The notes: generated by a model not told the origin, from the sequence alone. A DNA stretch of 64,000 nt from Nocardia sp. BMG51109 (GCF_000526215.1 NZ_JAFQ01000004.1:1984001-2048000); one strand, 5' to 3'. Shown: positions 17,739 to 26,442, numbered from the stretch's first letter. Made by a program: numbers and translations.

Positions 17739-18530
17739 GTGACGAAGGCGAGCTACCTCAAGGTGGGTGACCTGGCCACGGCGACCGGCCTGACGGTCCG
17801 GACGCTGCACTACTACGACGAAATCGGCCTGCTGTCGCCGTCCGGCCGCAGCGGAGTCGGACACCGCCTCTACTCGTCCGAAGACGTGGAGCGGCTGTAC
17901 CGGATCAACCTGCTCCGGCAGCTCGGCCTACGCCTGGACGAGGTGTCGGCCGCACTCGACGACCCGGACTACGACCTGGTCGCCATGATGAACCGCCACA
18001 TCGCCCAACTCGACCACAACCTAGCCATCGGCCACCGCCTACGCCAACGCCTGACCACCATGACCGGCACGCTGGCCGACCAACGCACCCCCGACACCCA
18101 CGAACTACTCGAAACCCTGGAGGACATGGCCATGCTGAACACCGCCATTCAACGCCGCATCCCCACCCTGGTCTACACCGACATCGACGCCGCCTACACA
18201 TTCCTGACCGAAGCCTTCGGCTTCGAACCCGGCCAAATCAACCACGGCGAGAACGGAATAGCCCACCACGCCGAACTCACCGCCGGCGACGGCGTCATCT
18301 GGCTACACCAGGTCTCCGAGCAATTCGCCCTCCGCTCCCCCAAACAGGTAGGCGCCTGCACCGAGGGCATGTCCATCATCGTCGACGACGTAGACGCCCA
18401 CTACCGCACCGCCAAATCCGCAGGCGCCCACATCATCTACGAGCCCGTGGACCAGTTCTACGGCTACCGCGAATACAGCGCCTACGACAACGAACAACAC
18501 CTCTGGACCTTCATGAAGCCCTTGCAGTAA
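17739..18530 (+). CDS. MerR regulator fused to a glyoxalase/bleomycin-resistance (VOC) domain
   Basis: A 263-residue two-domain protein. Residues 1-125 are a MerR DNA-binding domain (LKVGDLATATGLTVRTLHYYDEIGLL, then RLYSSEDVERLYRINLLRQLG) with a dimerisation helix. Residues about 140-263 are a VOC domain (IPTLVYTDIDAAYTFLTEAFGFEPG, DGVIWLHQ, MSIIVDDVDAHYRTA, YGYREYSAYDNEQHLWTF). The VOC part may sense or bind the inducing drug. The GTG at 17739 lies just after a MerR-type promoter with its operator. It is divergent from the SDR gene at 17542. Confidence 0.88.
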   Translation: MTKASYLKVGDLATATGLTVRTLHYYDEIGLLSPSGRSGVGHRLYSSEDVERLYRINLLRQLGLRLDEVSAALDDPDYDLVAMMNRHIAQLDHNLAIGHRLRQRLTTMTGTLADQRTPDTHELLETLEDMAMLNTAIQRRIPTLVYTDIDAAYTFLTEAFGFEPGQINHGENGIAHHAELTAGDGVIWLHQVSEQFALRSPKQVGACTEGMSIIVDDVDAHYRTAKSAGAHIIYEPVDQFYGYREYSAYDNEQHLWTFMKPLQ

Positions 18531-18633
18531 GGGATGCGGGTTCCGGAGACTCTGTTCGAAATCCGCGCAGCGGTTCGGATTCGCCCGGAACCGCACACAC
18601 CTCCCGAACCTCGAGAGGAAATGCCGACCACCA

Positions 18634-19112
18634 TCAGTCCCGCTGCGCCCCATCGGGCCAGATCACCGTCACCGGCATCCCTCGCTGCCGCGCGACAGCC
18701 ACCACATCGGCGGTACCCCCGTATCCCCGCGCCGGTTTCCCGTCCCACACGGCGAACAGTTCGTCGGCATCATCGAGCATCCGCTCGCTCCCGGCTTGGT
18801 GCGCCTCAGACGTGGATTCCCGGTAGTCCAGGGCGATTACATCGCCTGCTCGTCTGATCAGCTCGTCGTATATCGGGTGATGTTCAACAGGCAGACCGTT
18901 CCGATACTGCTGCGCGGTACCACGACCACGAGCGAGCCCCTCGCGTCGAGGACAGCGCGGGCGAACAAGGCATCAGCGCCGTCGGCAAGACAACTCGAGC
19001 CCACCAGCTCGTCATCGGTGCGCTCCGCCAGCTCCGAACGCAATGCCTTGTCCACCAGTTCCGTTGTTGCCGAAGGCAATCCACGGTGTCCAGTGATCGC
19101 GATCCGTGTCAT
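18634..19112 (-). pseudogene. SLOG-like nucleotide-binding protein, single-base frameshift
   Basis: The ATG at 19112 opens MTRIAITGHRGLP, a Rossmann-like loop of the SLOG superfamily, and reads well to LVVVVP near 18880. The frame then loses sense. Adding one base (CCGCG read as CCGGCG) restores AQQYRNGLPVEHHPIYDELIRR and continues to a stop at 18634, with ADELFAVWDGKPARGYGGTADVV (a typical SLOG second motif) on the way. The reconstructed protein has about 159 residues. The span of 479 nt is one short of a multiple of three. This is either a real pseudogene or a base-call error. Confidence 0.75.
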
Positions 19113-19232
19113 CGTCGCCCGTCCCGTCGATACAGAGTTACCAGAACATCGTCCAACGACCACACCTCGACTTTTCGTAACAACAGGCTACCTCGAAATA
19201 TTCTGGCTACCTTGGCAATAAGCCCGGAAGGC

Positions 19233-20417
19233 TCAGAGATACGACGATTTATCGGGTGGTACCGAGTAGATATCTCGGAAAGCATCCCGGACGACGGAGG
19301 CGTCGGACGAATCGCGGTTCTCGATTCCGACCACGACTTCGGACACCCGCCAATAGTTCGATGGGACCAGTCGCCCGGACGTGACCGCCGTGAGCGCGGC
19401 GTGCGCGGCCTCGTCGGGTTTGTCGGCGGCGACGAGAGCCAGGCCCAGGTCGAGGTTCGCCGATGCGATACGGCGCGGACGTGCAGCCGGCGCGGCGGCG
19501 AGGTCGGCGAGGACATGCCGCGCGTAGGACTCGGCCGCCGGGTCTCCGAGCCATGCCAGTGTCGTAGCCACATACGCATCGGATTTCGCTGGGTCGTACT
19601 GGAAGTGGTGTTCCGGCCGGTCCGGTGCAGGCATTCCGGATACCAGCCTCGCGACTCTGCGGAGTGCTCCGTACGCGCCCTTGCCGTCGCCGAGCCGGGA
19701 TAACGCGCGCCCCTCCTGCGCGGTCGCTTGGATATAGACCGAGGTGCCCTCCGGGGCAACTTCCTGGGCGGACCGCGACAGCTTGGCCGCCTCGGCGAAC
19801 TCACCATCCGTCAGCTTCTGCCACGCTCGTGTTTCGAGACACCACGCCGATATCTCGCGGTGCTCCGATTCCGCCGCGAGAGCCCAAGCCAAATGCCCGC
19901 GCGCCGCCGCGGCGGGCAACTCACCGAGATCAATATGGCACGTGCTGGCCAGCAGTGAGAACCATCCGGACGTAACGAGCAACCGCCGGTGCTGCGCCAA
20001 CGTCATCCTGCTGTCCATCAGACGGCCGGCGTAACCGAGATACTGCCGAATACGCACAAGTAACTCGCCCGGCGGCGTCGTCGGATAAGCCGCCGCCAAG
20101 TCGTCCACCGCCAGCTCTATCCGATCGAGGGTGTCACCACCGATATCCGACGCCTCGATGCGCTTCAGCCACTCGGCCGCTGCCTTCTCCCCGTCGGAGG
20201 GTTCGATGAACAGCGAGGAGCCAATCCCCAGCGCATCGGAGTAGGCGCGAATGTGCTCCGACAAGACCCGACGCTGACCCGTTTCCAGTTGTCCCAATAG
20301 GGATTTGGAGTAATGCGTCCGCGCCGACAGCATCGACAGGCTGACCCCTGCCGCCTCGCGGGCAGCGCGCAAACGCGCACCGGTGACCACCGTGTAGTCG
20401 AGGTCCCCGCCGTCCAT
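19233..20417 (-). CDS. XRE-family helix-turn-helix protein with TPR-like C-terminus
   Basis: A 394-residue regulator. Residues about 8-65 are an XRE helix-turn-helix (GARLRAAREAAGVSLSMLSARTHYSKSLLGQLETGQR). The rest is a helical, tetratricopeptide-like array (LLVTSGWFSLLASTCHIDLGELPAAAARGHLAWALA and similar units), as in the large actinobacterial XRE-TPR group. The ATG at 20417 (MDGGDLDYTVV) is preferred to an open upstream extension. It is divergent from a small conserved-looking gene at 20688. The ligand is unknown. Confidence 0.8.
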   Translation of the reverse strand: MDGGDLDYTVVTGARLRAAREAAGVSLSMLSARTHYSKSLLGQLETGQRRVLSEHIRAYSDALGIGSSLFIEPSDGEKAAAEWLKRIEASDIGGDTLDRIELAVDDLAAAYPTTPPGELLVRIRQYLGYAGRLMDSRMTLAQHRRLLVTSGWFSLLASTCHIDLGELPAAAARGHLAWALAAESEHREISAWCLETRAWQKLTDGEFAEAAKLSRSAQEVAPEGTSVYIQATAQEGRALSRLGDGKGAYGALRRVARLVSGMPAPDRPEHHFQYDPAKSDAYVATTLAWLGDPAAESYARHVLADLAAAPAARPRRIASANLDLGLALVAADKPDEAAHAALTAVTSGRLVPSNYWRVSEVVVGIENRDSSDASVVRDAFRDIYSVPPDKSSYL

Positions 20418-20687
20418 GCGCTCATCGTAAGCGCGCTGTGGACGCTTGTGGACGCGGAACTGCATCGAACCGAACCGACCGGCGGCGACGCTATCAGCAG
20501 GCCCCGCCGCCGGGTCGACGCAATCCCGAACCAGCGCACGGCCGATCCCGCCCTGGTGACGCCCAGCTGGCGACAGACCACTCCCCGGCGGCGGGTGCTC
20601 CTCAACGACCGAGGAAGGTGCCAAGCGCGACAACGTAATCGGATTGATGCGCTCAGCCGGTAAACACCGGACCCGAGAGACCACCCG

Positions 20688-20999
20688 ATGACGGCCCACC
20701 CACCAACCGCACTGGGTTGGATCGACCCGGTTGTCAGCGTCGCACCGGACTGGGACGCAGCACGGGTGCGCAGGTTGGCGCGCCGCCTCGGCTATCGACT
20801 GGTCTGGCCACCGGAGGTAAGTCTGATTCCGCTGGCCGACAGAGCGCGTGCGGCAGAAGCCGACGCCGTGATCGCCCCATCTCCGGCACACCTCGACACA
20901 CTCACGCTGGACGCCGTCATGGGCGTTGCCGACGTCGAAACCGTCGAACCGCGTATGAGTTTCGCGCGATGGTCGGCCCTGCCGGGGTACGGCGAATGA
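20688..20999 (+). CDS. Hypothetical protein divergent from the XRE-TPR regulator
   Basis: A 103-residue soluble protein (MTAHPPTALGWIDPVV, WDAARVRRLARRLGYRLVWPPEV, ADAVIAPSPAHLDTLTLDAVMGVADVETV). The alternating helix/strand pattern with DAVIAPSPAHLD resembles the end of a resolvase-like or Rossmann-like fold, but I cannot assign a family. It is divergent from the XRE-TPR gene, a pairing that suggests regulation by it. A second frame begins at 20996 with a 4-bp overlap (see findings). Confidence 0.6.
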   Translation: MTAHPPTALGWIDPVVSVAPDWDAARVRRLARRLGYRLVWPPEVSLIPLADRARAAEADAVIAPSPAHLDTLTLDAVMGVADVETVEPRMSFARWSALPGYGE

Positions 21000-21160
21000 G
21001 TCAACCTCAGGAACCCCGAGCGGGAAGCACCGAGCTGGGTACGTTGACCGCGCAAACGCATTACTACGCCCACCTCGGTCTCTGCGAACTCACGCTCCTC
21101 ATGGATCTGAAAGAACTTTGGCCGCAAGGTATTCCGGTCGACGCGTTGTACTCGGTATTC

Positions 21161-21897
21161 TCAGATCGCGCGCAGCTTGTCGCCTCGATCGGGCTTCGGC
21201 CCGTCGGGAGGCAGTTCTACGCGGTACCCGAGCTTGCGGAGCACAACGACGGCAGCGGACGGCGCGTCTCGCACGCAAGTCGCCACCTGAGTCCATCGCC
21301 ACTGCTCGCGAGCGGCCTCGAGGTACCGGTAGGCATCGCCGACAGACCCGGCCTGCGGCTTGACGCCCAGTTCTTCGATGAGCATATGAAGTACGTCCTC
21401 GAGGACCGGGCGAAATCGCGGACCGCCGACCGGGAAGTGCAAGGCGCTGAGCACCGACTTGGTCTTGCCTTCCTTTCGCTTCCTGGCTCGTGGGGTGCTC
21501 TCCCCACACTCACGCATCACTCGTTCCAGCTCGGGATGCTCACCATGGAACTGGATGTGCGCCGACGGAATCCGCGAGTTCGTCGCCCGCTCGAACTCGT
21601 ATCGGAACAATGGCTGGCGCCCATCTTCAGCGACGTACACGGCAACCTTCGACTGTTCGATCGCAAGAAATTCTCTATCGCGGTCCCATTCACAGACATA
21701 ATCCGCTGTGAGGCGCAGGAACTCGCCGACCTCGTCGAACAGCACGATGCCGCTGGCCGGTTCTTGGCGAACCCGGAAGGAGCTGGCCTCGGCACCGCAT
21801 CGGCGATGAACGCAGCACAGTCCGGTCCGGAGACATACCGGACCGTATTGGTCAGTCGTTCTGCGAAGTCGGCGGCCTGCTCTTGCAGGCTGCTCAA
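21161..21897 (-). pseudogene. Hypothetical protein, frameshifted, second gene of a two-gene unit
   Basis: From the ATG at 21897 the frame reads MSSLQEQAADFAERLTNTV to GPDCAAFIADAVP, then drifts. One extra base near 21787 (GTGCCGAG read as GTGCCCGAG) moves it into a frame that reads EASSFRVRQEP, then GIVLFDEVGEFLRL, and on to a stop at 21161. The repaired protein of about 245 residues has YEFERATNSRIPSAHIQFHGEHPELERVM and LHFPVGGPRFRPVLEDVLHMLI. I do not recognise the family. It overlaps the 70-residue gene at 21894 by 4 bp, as toxin-antitoxin partners often do. Confidence 0.65.
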
Positions 21898-22106
21898 CGA
21901 CCGATGCGGTCGAGGAAGAACTCCAGTCCGCAGACGTCCGAGAGCAGCCCCCGCTCGTCCGCGTCGAGCTCCCAGCGTTCGCCGGCTTCCTTGAACTGGT
22001 CGAGCGTGTAACCACGCGCCTCGACCGCTGCGGTCAGCCGAGCGAGTTCGCTTCGCACGTCGTCGGCGGTCAGCGTCCTGACATTGTGCGGAAGTGTGGC
22101 CGTCAT
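21894..22106 (-). CDS. Small protein, first gene of a two-gene unit
   Basis: A 70-residue acidic helical protein (MTATLPHNVRTLTADDVRSELARL, YTLDQFKEAGERWELDADERGLL). A clear ribosome binding site (GAGGGGGAC) precedes the ATG at 22106. It overlaps the next gene by ATGA. Its size, charge and tight coupling suit an antitoxin or partner of the 245-residue protein, but no known family is evident. Confidence 0.6.
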   Translation of the reverse strand: MTATLPHNVRTLTADDVRSELARLTAAVEARGYTLDQFKEAGERWELDADERGLLSDVCGLEFFLDRIGR

Positions 22107-22271
22107 GATGTCCCCCTCATCCCTCTTCCGAGGATCGCGTGTCATCCATGGTAGATGGTGGAGGTGACAACCCGGCTGCAAACAGCGGCTCCGCCGCAGC
22201 ACTCTGCACACAGCCTGCCGGAGGAGGCAGGATTGAATCAGGTCACCGAATTTCAGCTACCTTCGATAACT

Positions 22272-22310
22272 ATGCGCGCCCGGAGAGACTCGAACTCCCA
22301 ACCTTCTGAT
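22272..22310 (-). repeat. Left att copy: 3' half of tRNA-Arg(ACG)
   Basis: 39 bp identical to 30681-30719. It covers the tRNA 3' end, the T-arm and the variable loop, and stops near the anticodon stem; the 5' half is missing, so it is not a functional tRNA. This is the usual footprint of tyrosine-recombinase integration into a tRNA gene and marks the distal end of the island. Confidence 0.88.
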
Positions 22311-22663
22311 TGGTTCGGGGGTATGTGTTGTCCGGGCTCGTACGGTAATCGTGTTGTGCAGCAATTGGTTTCGAGAACAGCGATACGGCAGAGTGCGTAG
22401 CAATTCGCGGTTGTATGAGGGCGTTTGGACGGTCAAAAGCAACAGCGACTGCCCTTCCCTTGCTTCCTCATACTGGCCATCCCCTCAGCCGTTTGAGCCT
22501 GTAAACCCCCGGAGAGCGGAGCGTGGGTTGACTGACTCCAGCGGCTACTCGGGACAATCGAGCCCACGAGGAAGGAGGCTTCAGCACAGCCTGGACGCTG
22601 CGCTGGTCGCATTAGCCTCCGGCTTTCACCAGAGTGCGGGATAGGCGGCGCGCCGTGAATGAA

Positions 22664-22735
22664 GAATGGTGCTCTGAGCTGCGATAATACGGCTTGTCGA
22701 AGGTCGTATTGTTCGCGTTGTCAGGAGCACCATTC
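22664..22735. repeat. Nested inverted repeat before the IS1380-type transposase
   Basis: GAATGGTGCTC (22664-22674) is matched by its exact reverse complement GAGCACCATTC (22725-22735), which ends 2 bp before the transposase GTG. Inside lies a second dyad, AATACG...CGTATT. It could be an IS end, a transposase operator, or a translation-controlling hairpin. Confidence 0.7.
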
Positions 22736-22737
22736 AG

Positions 22738-24120
22738 GTGGGTAAGTGTAGTTCGCCGTATCCGCGGTTGGCCGCGGACGGGGCTGGTTCGGGTGTCGTG
22801 TCGCAAGCGGGGACGGTGTTGCTGCTGCGCGCTGCGGAGGCGGTGGGTCTGACCAGCGGGTTGTCGGAGGTGCTCGAGCCGTGGCGGAAACCTTTATCCG
22901 TGCATGATCCGGGCAAGATCGTGCTGGATCTGGCCATCGCGGTCGCGCTGGGCGGGGACTGTTCGGCCGATATCGGCATGCTGCGGGCCGAGCCGGGCGT
23001 GTTCGGTGCGGTGGCGTCGGACCCGACGGTGTCGCGGACGATCGCCGTGCTGGCTGCGGATGCGCCGAAATCCCTGTCCGCCATACGATCTGCGCGCGCG
23101 GCCGCCCGTGCCGCGGCGTGGGACCGTGCTGGTGACTGTTCGCCGGATCACGGGATCGATGCCGAGCATCCGCTGATCACCGACTTGGACGCGACACTGA
23201 CGATCGCGCATTCGGAGAAAGAGTGTGCGACACCGACATTCAAGATGGCCTTCGGTCACCACCCGCTCGGTTCCTGGGTCGACCACGGCACCGCCGGGAC
23301 CGGTGAACCCCTGGTGATGGACCTACGGCCGGGCAATGCCGGCTCCAATACCGCCGCCGACCACAAACGAGTGCTGGGCCAGGCGTTGCGGCAGTTGCCG
23401 TGGCAGCCCGGCTACCGAGTCGGCCGCAAGGTGCTGGTACGCACCGACTCCGGCGGAGGCACCCACGAATTCCTCGACTATCTCACCGCCCGGCATCTGC
23501 AGTACTCGGTCGGTTTTCTCCTTACCGAAACCACCGCAGCCGCAGCTGATCTCATCCCCGACCAGGCGTGGGCCGAAGCCTACGACGCCGACGGGAACGT
23601 CCGCGAGGGGGCGTGGGTGGCCGAGCTGACCGGGCTGGTCGACTTGACCGGCTGGCCGCCGGGCATGCGCGTTATCGTGCGGAAGGAGCGCCCGCACCCC
23701 GGTGCGCAGCTGCGGTTCACCGACCGTGACGGGCTGCGGTTGACCGCGTTCGCCACCAACACCCGCACCGGCCAGCTGCCGGATCTCGAGCTTCGCCATC
23801 GCCGCCGCGCCCGCTGCGAAGACCGCATCCGCACAGCGAAGGACACCGGTCTGGCCAACCTTCCTTTGCGGGGATTCGACCAGAACCGGATCTGGATCGA
23901 GATCGTCTGCCTGGCAACAGAACTCACTGCCTGGCTGCAGATGCTCGCACTGACCGACCACCCCGCCCGCCGGTGGGAACCCAAACGGCTGCGCCTGCGC
24001 CTGTTCTCGGCCGCGGCCCGCATCGCCTGCCACGCCCGCCGAACCCACCTCCGATTCTCGGCCCACTGGCCGCATACCGGGCTGATCCTGACCGCACTGT
24101 CCCGACTGCAGCCGGGCTGA
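22738..24120 (+). CDS. IS1380-family transposase
   Basis: A 460-residue DDE transposase. The catalytic region includes LITDLDATLTIAHSEKE (first Asp), KVLVRTDSGGGTHEFLDYL (second Asp) and a C-terminal RRRARCEDRIRTAKDTGLANLPLRGFDQN carrying the Glu, the IS1380 pattern. It is full length with no frameshift, so it may still be active. The GTG at 22738 is the first start after the inverted repeat. The terminal inverted repeats of the IS could not be identified with certainty. It sits just inside the left edge of the tRNA-Arg island. Confidence 0.88.
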   Translation: MGKCSSPYPRLAADGAGSGVVSQAGTVLLLRAAEAVGLTSGLSEVLEPWRKPLSVHDPGKIVLDLAIAVALGGDCSADIGMLRAEPGVFGAVASDPTVSRTIAVLAADAPKSLSAIRSARAAARAAAWDRAGDCSPDHGIDAEHPLITDLDATLTIAHSEKECATPTFKMAFGHHPLGSWVDHGTAGTGEPLVMDLRPGNAGSNTAADHKRVLGQALRQLPWQPGYRVGRKVLVRTDSGGGTHEFLDYLTARHLQYSVGFLLTETTAAAADLIPDQAWAEAYDADGNVREGAWVAELTGLVDLTGWPPGMRVIVRKERPHPGAQLRFTDRDGLRLTAFATNTRTGQLPDLELRHRRRARCEDRIRTAKDTGLANLPLRGFDQNRIWIEIVCLATELTAWLQMLALTDHPARRWEPKRLRLRLFSAAARIACHARRTHLRFSAHWPHTGLILTALSRLQPG

Positions 24121-24216
24121 CCAGCACAAACCATCCCTGCGAGACGAAAGGACCAACCACTCCGGGCACGTGGAACCCGGCAGCCAACCCGCTGAACGGG
24201 CCCAACCCATCACGCC

Positions 24217-24243
24217 GTTTTGCGGCCGGAACGGCCGCAAAAC
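24217..24243 (+). terminator. Hairpin after the transposase
   Basis: GTTTTGCGGCCG, loop GAA, then CGGCCGCAAAAC: a perfect 12-bp stem about 100 bp after the transposase stop. There is no long U-run, but the A/T base of the stem would serve as a terminator in either direction, shielding the downstream toxin-antitoxin promoter. Confidence 0.6.
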
Positions 24244-24372
24244 ACCAATCCGAACCCGATCAGGACCGCACGTCAGCCCCGCGAAAGATCTGGGTTAGTA
24301 GTCCGACTCGCGCGGGTTGGTGAGGATCGCCATAAGTGATGCCAGGAATCGTTCATCCTTATACCATGTTGA

Positions 24373-24422
24373 TTACCTATGCAGTCACTGTGCATAAGTC
24401 TTGATATCCTGTGGATAGGTAA
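24373..24422 (+). promoter_or_regulatory. Dyads in the Panacea-Doc promoter
   Basis: TTACCTAT (24373-24380) is mirrored by ATAGGTAA (24415-24422). ATGCA...TGCAT (24379-24395) forms a second dyad between them. They lie 13-60 bp before the first start codon, where a toxin-antitoxin autorepressor would bind. Confidence 0.6.
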
Positions 24423-24434
24423 CGAAAGGAGCGC

Positions 24435-25007
24435 ATGATGGTTACCGCTCTGGACGTTGCCGGATACGTCTACCGGCAGCGGGGGTGGGTGGACGCTTGG
24501 AAGCTGGAGAAGTTGATCTACTTTGCCCAGGCATGGCACCTGACCTGGGATGGTCGGCCGCTGTTCGAGGACAAGTTCGAAGCGTGGCTTGACGGACCGG
24601 TTCAACCGACGGTGTACCGAGTGAACAAGTACGACCGTCCTTCTCCGTGGTCAACCCAGTTGCCAGGCGCGGATCCAGACGCCCTGCCTGGAGCTACCAA
24701 GGCCATCGTTGACGCGGTGCTTGAGCACTACGCTCACCTTGATAAGCCGACCCTGGTGGAACTCAGCCACGAACTGCCCTGGCAACGTGCGCGCGGCGAT
24801 GTTCCGGCGGACGCGAAGTGCACGGCTGAGCTGTCCGAGAGTGACATCAAGCGTTGGTACACAGCGAAAGTGCTTAGAGGGGAGAAGGACATCCCTGATC
24901 AACCGCATATCCAGCCTGTCGGAGTCGCTGAGGTCGGATACGAAGTGGCCGTTGACGTGGAGATCAGTCGATGGGAGGAAACGCTTCGGCTTCTTGCTGA
25001 GCGATGA
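24435..25007 (+). CDS. Panacea-domain (DUF4065) antitoxin
   Basis: A 190-residue protein with the Panacea/SocA-like core: VAGYVYRQRGWVDAWKLEKLIYFAQAWHLTWDGRPLFEDKFEAWLDGPVQPTVY, the LQKL-YFAQ-type and F-AW--GPV motifs of DUF4065. Panacea proteins are promiscuous antitoxins found with many unrelated toxins. AAAGGA lies upstream of a double ATG (24435 and 24438). It overlaps the Doc-like toxin gene by ATGA at 25004, giving a complete bicistronic pair. The C-terminus (after 150) would be the toxin-specific part. Confidence 0.88.
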   Translation: MMVTALDVAGYVYRQRGWVDAWKLEKLIYFAQAWHLTWDGRPLFEDKFEAWLDGPVQPTVYRVNKYDRPSPWSTQLPGADPDALPGATKAIVDAVLEHYAHLDKPTLVELSHELPWQRARGDVPADAKCTAELSESDIKRWYTAKVLRGEKDIPDQPHIQPVGVAEVGYEVAVDVEISRWEETLRLLAER

Positions 25008-25381
25008 ACCCCTTCGCCCTTCCGGTTGGTGGCGTGATCGCTACCAACCGGAGGCTTCCAAACACTGTCCATCTCCTGCTCGATCGAGGCAAACTTGAAG
25101 CTGCGTTAGCCCGTCCCATGTCGACCTGGGACGGGCAGCTCTGGTATCCGACAGTCGTACAACGCGCCGCGGCACTCCTTGATGCATTGGCCATGGCTCA
25201 CGCGTTCTTGGATGGCAACAAGCGGACTGCTTGGTTGTCGTGCAACATTTATCTGAACGCCTTTGAGTCGCGACTGTGTCAGATCCCCCCGAACGAGGCT
25301 GCGGACTTCGTTGAGGGTGTCGTCGTAAATCACTATGAGAACGACGTCATCGCTGCATGGCTGACTGACCGGCTCGCCTAA
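25004..25381 (+). CDS. Doc-like Fic-domain toxin
   Basis: A 125-residue Doc/Fic protein. The catalytic loop HAFLDGNKRTA (residues 66-76) matches HxFx(D/N)GNKR, so the His, Asp and Arg needed for nucleotide or phosphate transfer are intact. Doc enzymes phosphorylate EF-Tu; other Fic toxins AMPylate targets. The antitoxin upstream is a Panacea protein rather than the classical Phd. The two genes overlap by 4 bp. The toxin looks full length. Confidence 0.9.
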   Translation: MNPFALPVGGVIATNRRLPNTVHLLLDRGKLEAALARPMSTWDGQLWYPTVVQRAAALLDALAMAHAFLDGNKRTAWLSCNIYLNAFESRLCQIPPNEAADFVEGVVVNHYENDVIAAWLTDRLA

Positions 25382-25479
25382 GCGGTACCGTTACGAGCTT
25401 GGTCGACTGTTCGTGGTGACCACGGCAGGTTGACTGGCACATCGGCCGACGTTCGCGCTCGAGCTACGGGAGAGCAAGC

Positions 25480-25700
25480 CGGGTACGGCTGGCGTCGTGC
25501 CCAGCACTGCTCGGTGATGCAAGAAGCGCTCAGACAGGAATGGTCGGCGTTCTGCCACGTCGCCAAAGCGGCGCCGACGCGCCCGACGTGCCCGCCTGCC
25601 GGAGCTTGCGTAGGCCGGCGGTTGCGCGGCACCGCGTGGCGGCGCCGCTCGGCGGCGCGCCAGCGCCGCCCTTGATCCTGTATGGCTGAATTCGGCAGTA
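25480..25700. repeat. 221-bp repeat, island copy
   Basis: Inverted copy of 47414-47634 with about 95% identity by eye. It holds a very GC-rich palindromic core (GGCGGCGC / GCGCCGCC units) that could fold into stable stems. No gene spans it convincingly. The rest of 25382-25809 shows nothing else I can support. Confidence 0.88.
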
Positions 25701-25809
25701 AGATGCAGCATCCATGAGGCACGGCAGGAGGTCGGGAACGACGGACCTACCGGGCTGACCGCCGAATCGGTGCGTCGCGGTGTCCGAGGCACGGGGAATC
25801 AGCTGGGGT

Positions 25810-26442
25810 TCAAAGAGTCTGGTCGGCGGCTGGCGTAGGGAGCTTCGACGATCGAAGGCGGGCGGATGGTGTCTGCTGCCTGTTCGGCTGGAAGCTGGCC
25901 GGTGCCGACTCTGGGAGAGCGAGACAGGCTGGTGGGCTCGGCGCGACGTATACAGCGGCGGGCTCGGCCTGGTCGCCGCTGTGGGTGTGGGTGATTGTGC
26001 CGATGCGCTGGCATCCCATTTTCTCGTACAGCCGGATGGCGGCGCGGTCTTTCAGCATCACGTCGAACGCGACTGCGCGGCCGTGTGTTGTGGCGTGTTC
26101 GTAGGCGGCGGCCATGAGCAGGGTTCCGGCACCGAACTGGCGGTGGTCGGGGTCGACGAACAGTCGGAGCAGGATGACTAATTCGGTGATGTTGCGTCCT
26201 GTGGTTTGGTGCCACAGTTGGGCGGCGTCGTCGTCCTCGGCAGCCTGGGTCAGCGCGATGTGGCCGATCGGCCGGCCGTCGAGTAGGGCTGTCCAGGCTG
26301 CGAGTTCGTGCGGTGGGGTGAGCCACGCCTGTGGGTCGGAGACTCCTTCGACCGGGTAGCCGTCTCGGACGTGGACGCGAACGAGGACCGTTGCGAGTTC
26401 GGTCAGGTCGCTGTCTTCGCGCGGGCGGACAACCGGGTCCAT
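25810..26442 (-). CDS. GNAT-family N-acetyltransferase, island copy
   Basis: A 210-residue acetyltransferase. The acetyl-CoA loop is VDPDHRQFGAGTLLM (Q/R-x-x-G-x-G/A type), followed by FDVMLKDRAAIRLYEKMGCQRIGT. It is a close relative of the AICE gene at 46809: both begin M(D/N)P.VRPRE and share HVRDGYPVEGVS. The last 40 residues differ, running into sequence beside the 221-bp repeat. Upstream it touches the remnant of a GntR gene exactly as the intact AICE pair does. The substrate is unknown. Confidence 0.85.
   Translation of the reverse strand: MDPVVRPREDSDLTELATVLVRVHVRDGYPVEGVSDPQAWLTPPHELAAWTALLDGRPIGHIALTQAAEDDDAAQLWHQTTGRNITELVILLRLFVDPDHRQFGAGTLLMAAAYEHATTHGRAVAFDVMLKDRAAIRLYEKMGCQRIGTITHTHSGDQAEPAAVYVAPSPPACLALPESAPASFQPNRQQTPSARLRSSKLPTPAADQTL

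Larger units (their letters stand above)
22107..22737. other. Gene-free junction between chromosome and tRNA-Arg island
   Basis: About 630 bp with no credible gene. It contains the left att repeat (22272-22310), then AT-richer non-coding sequence, and the inverted repeat upstream of the transposase (22664-22735). Confidence 0.6.

Noticed and set aside
22272..22310. Possible second tRNA-Arg gene
   Set aside because: Only the 3' half is present; there is no D-arm or 5' acceptor strand. It is an att scar.
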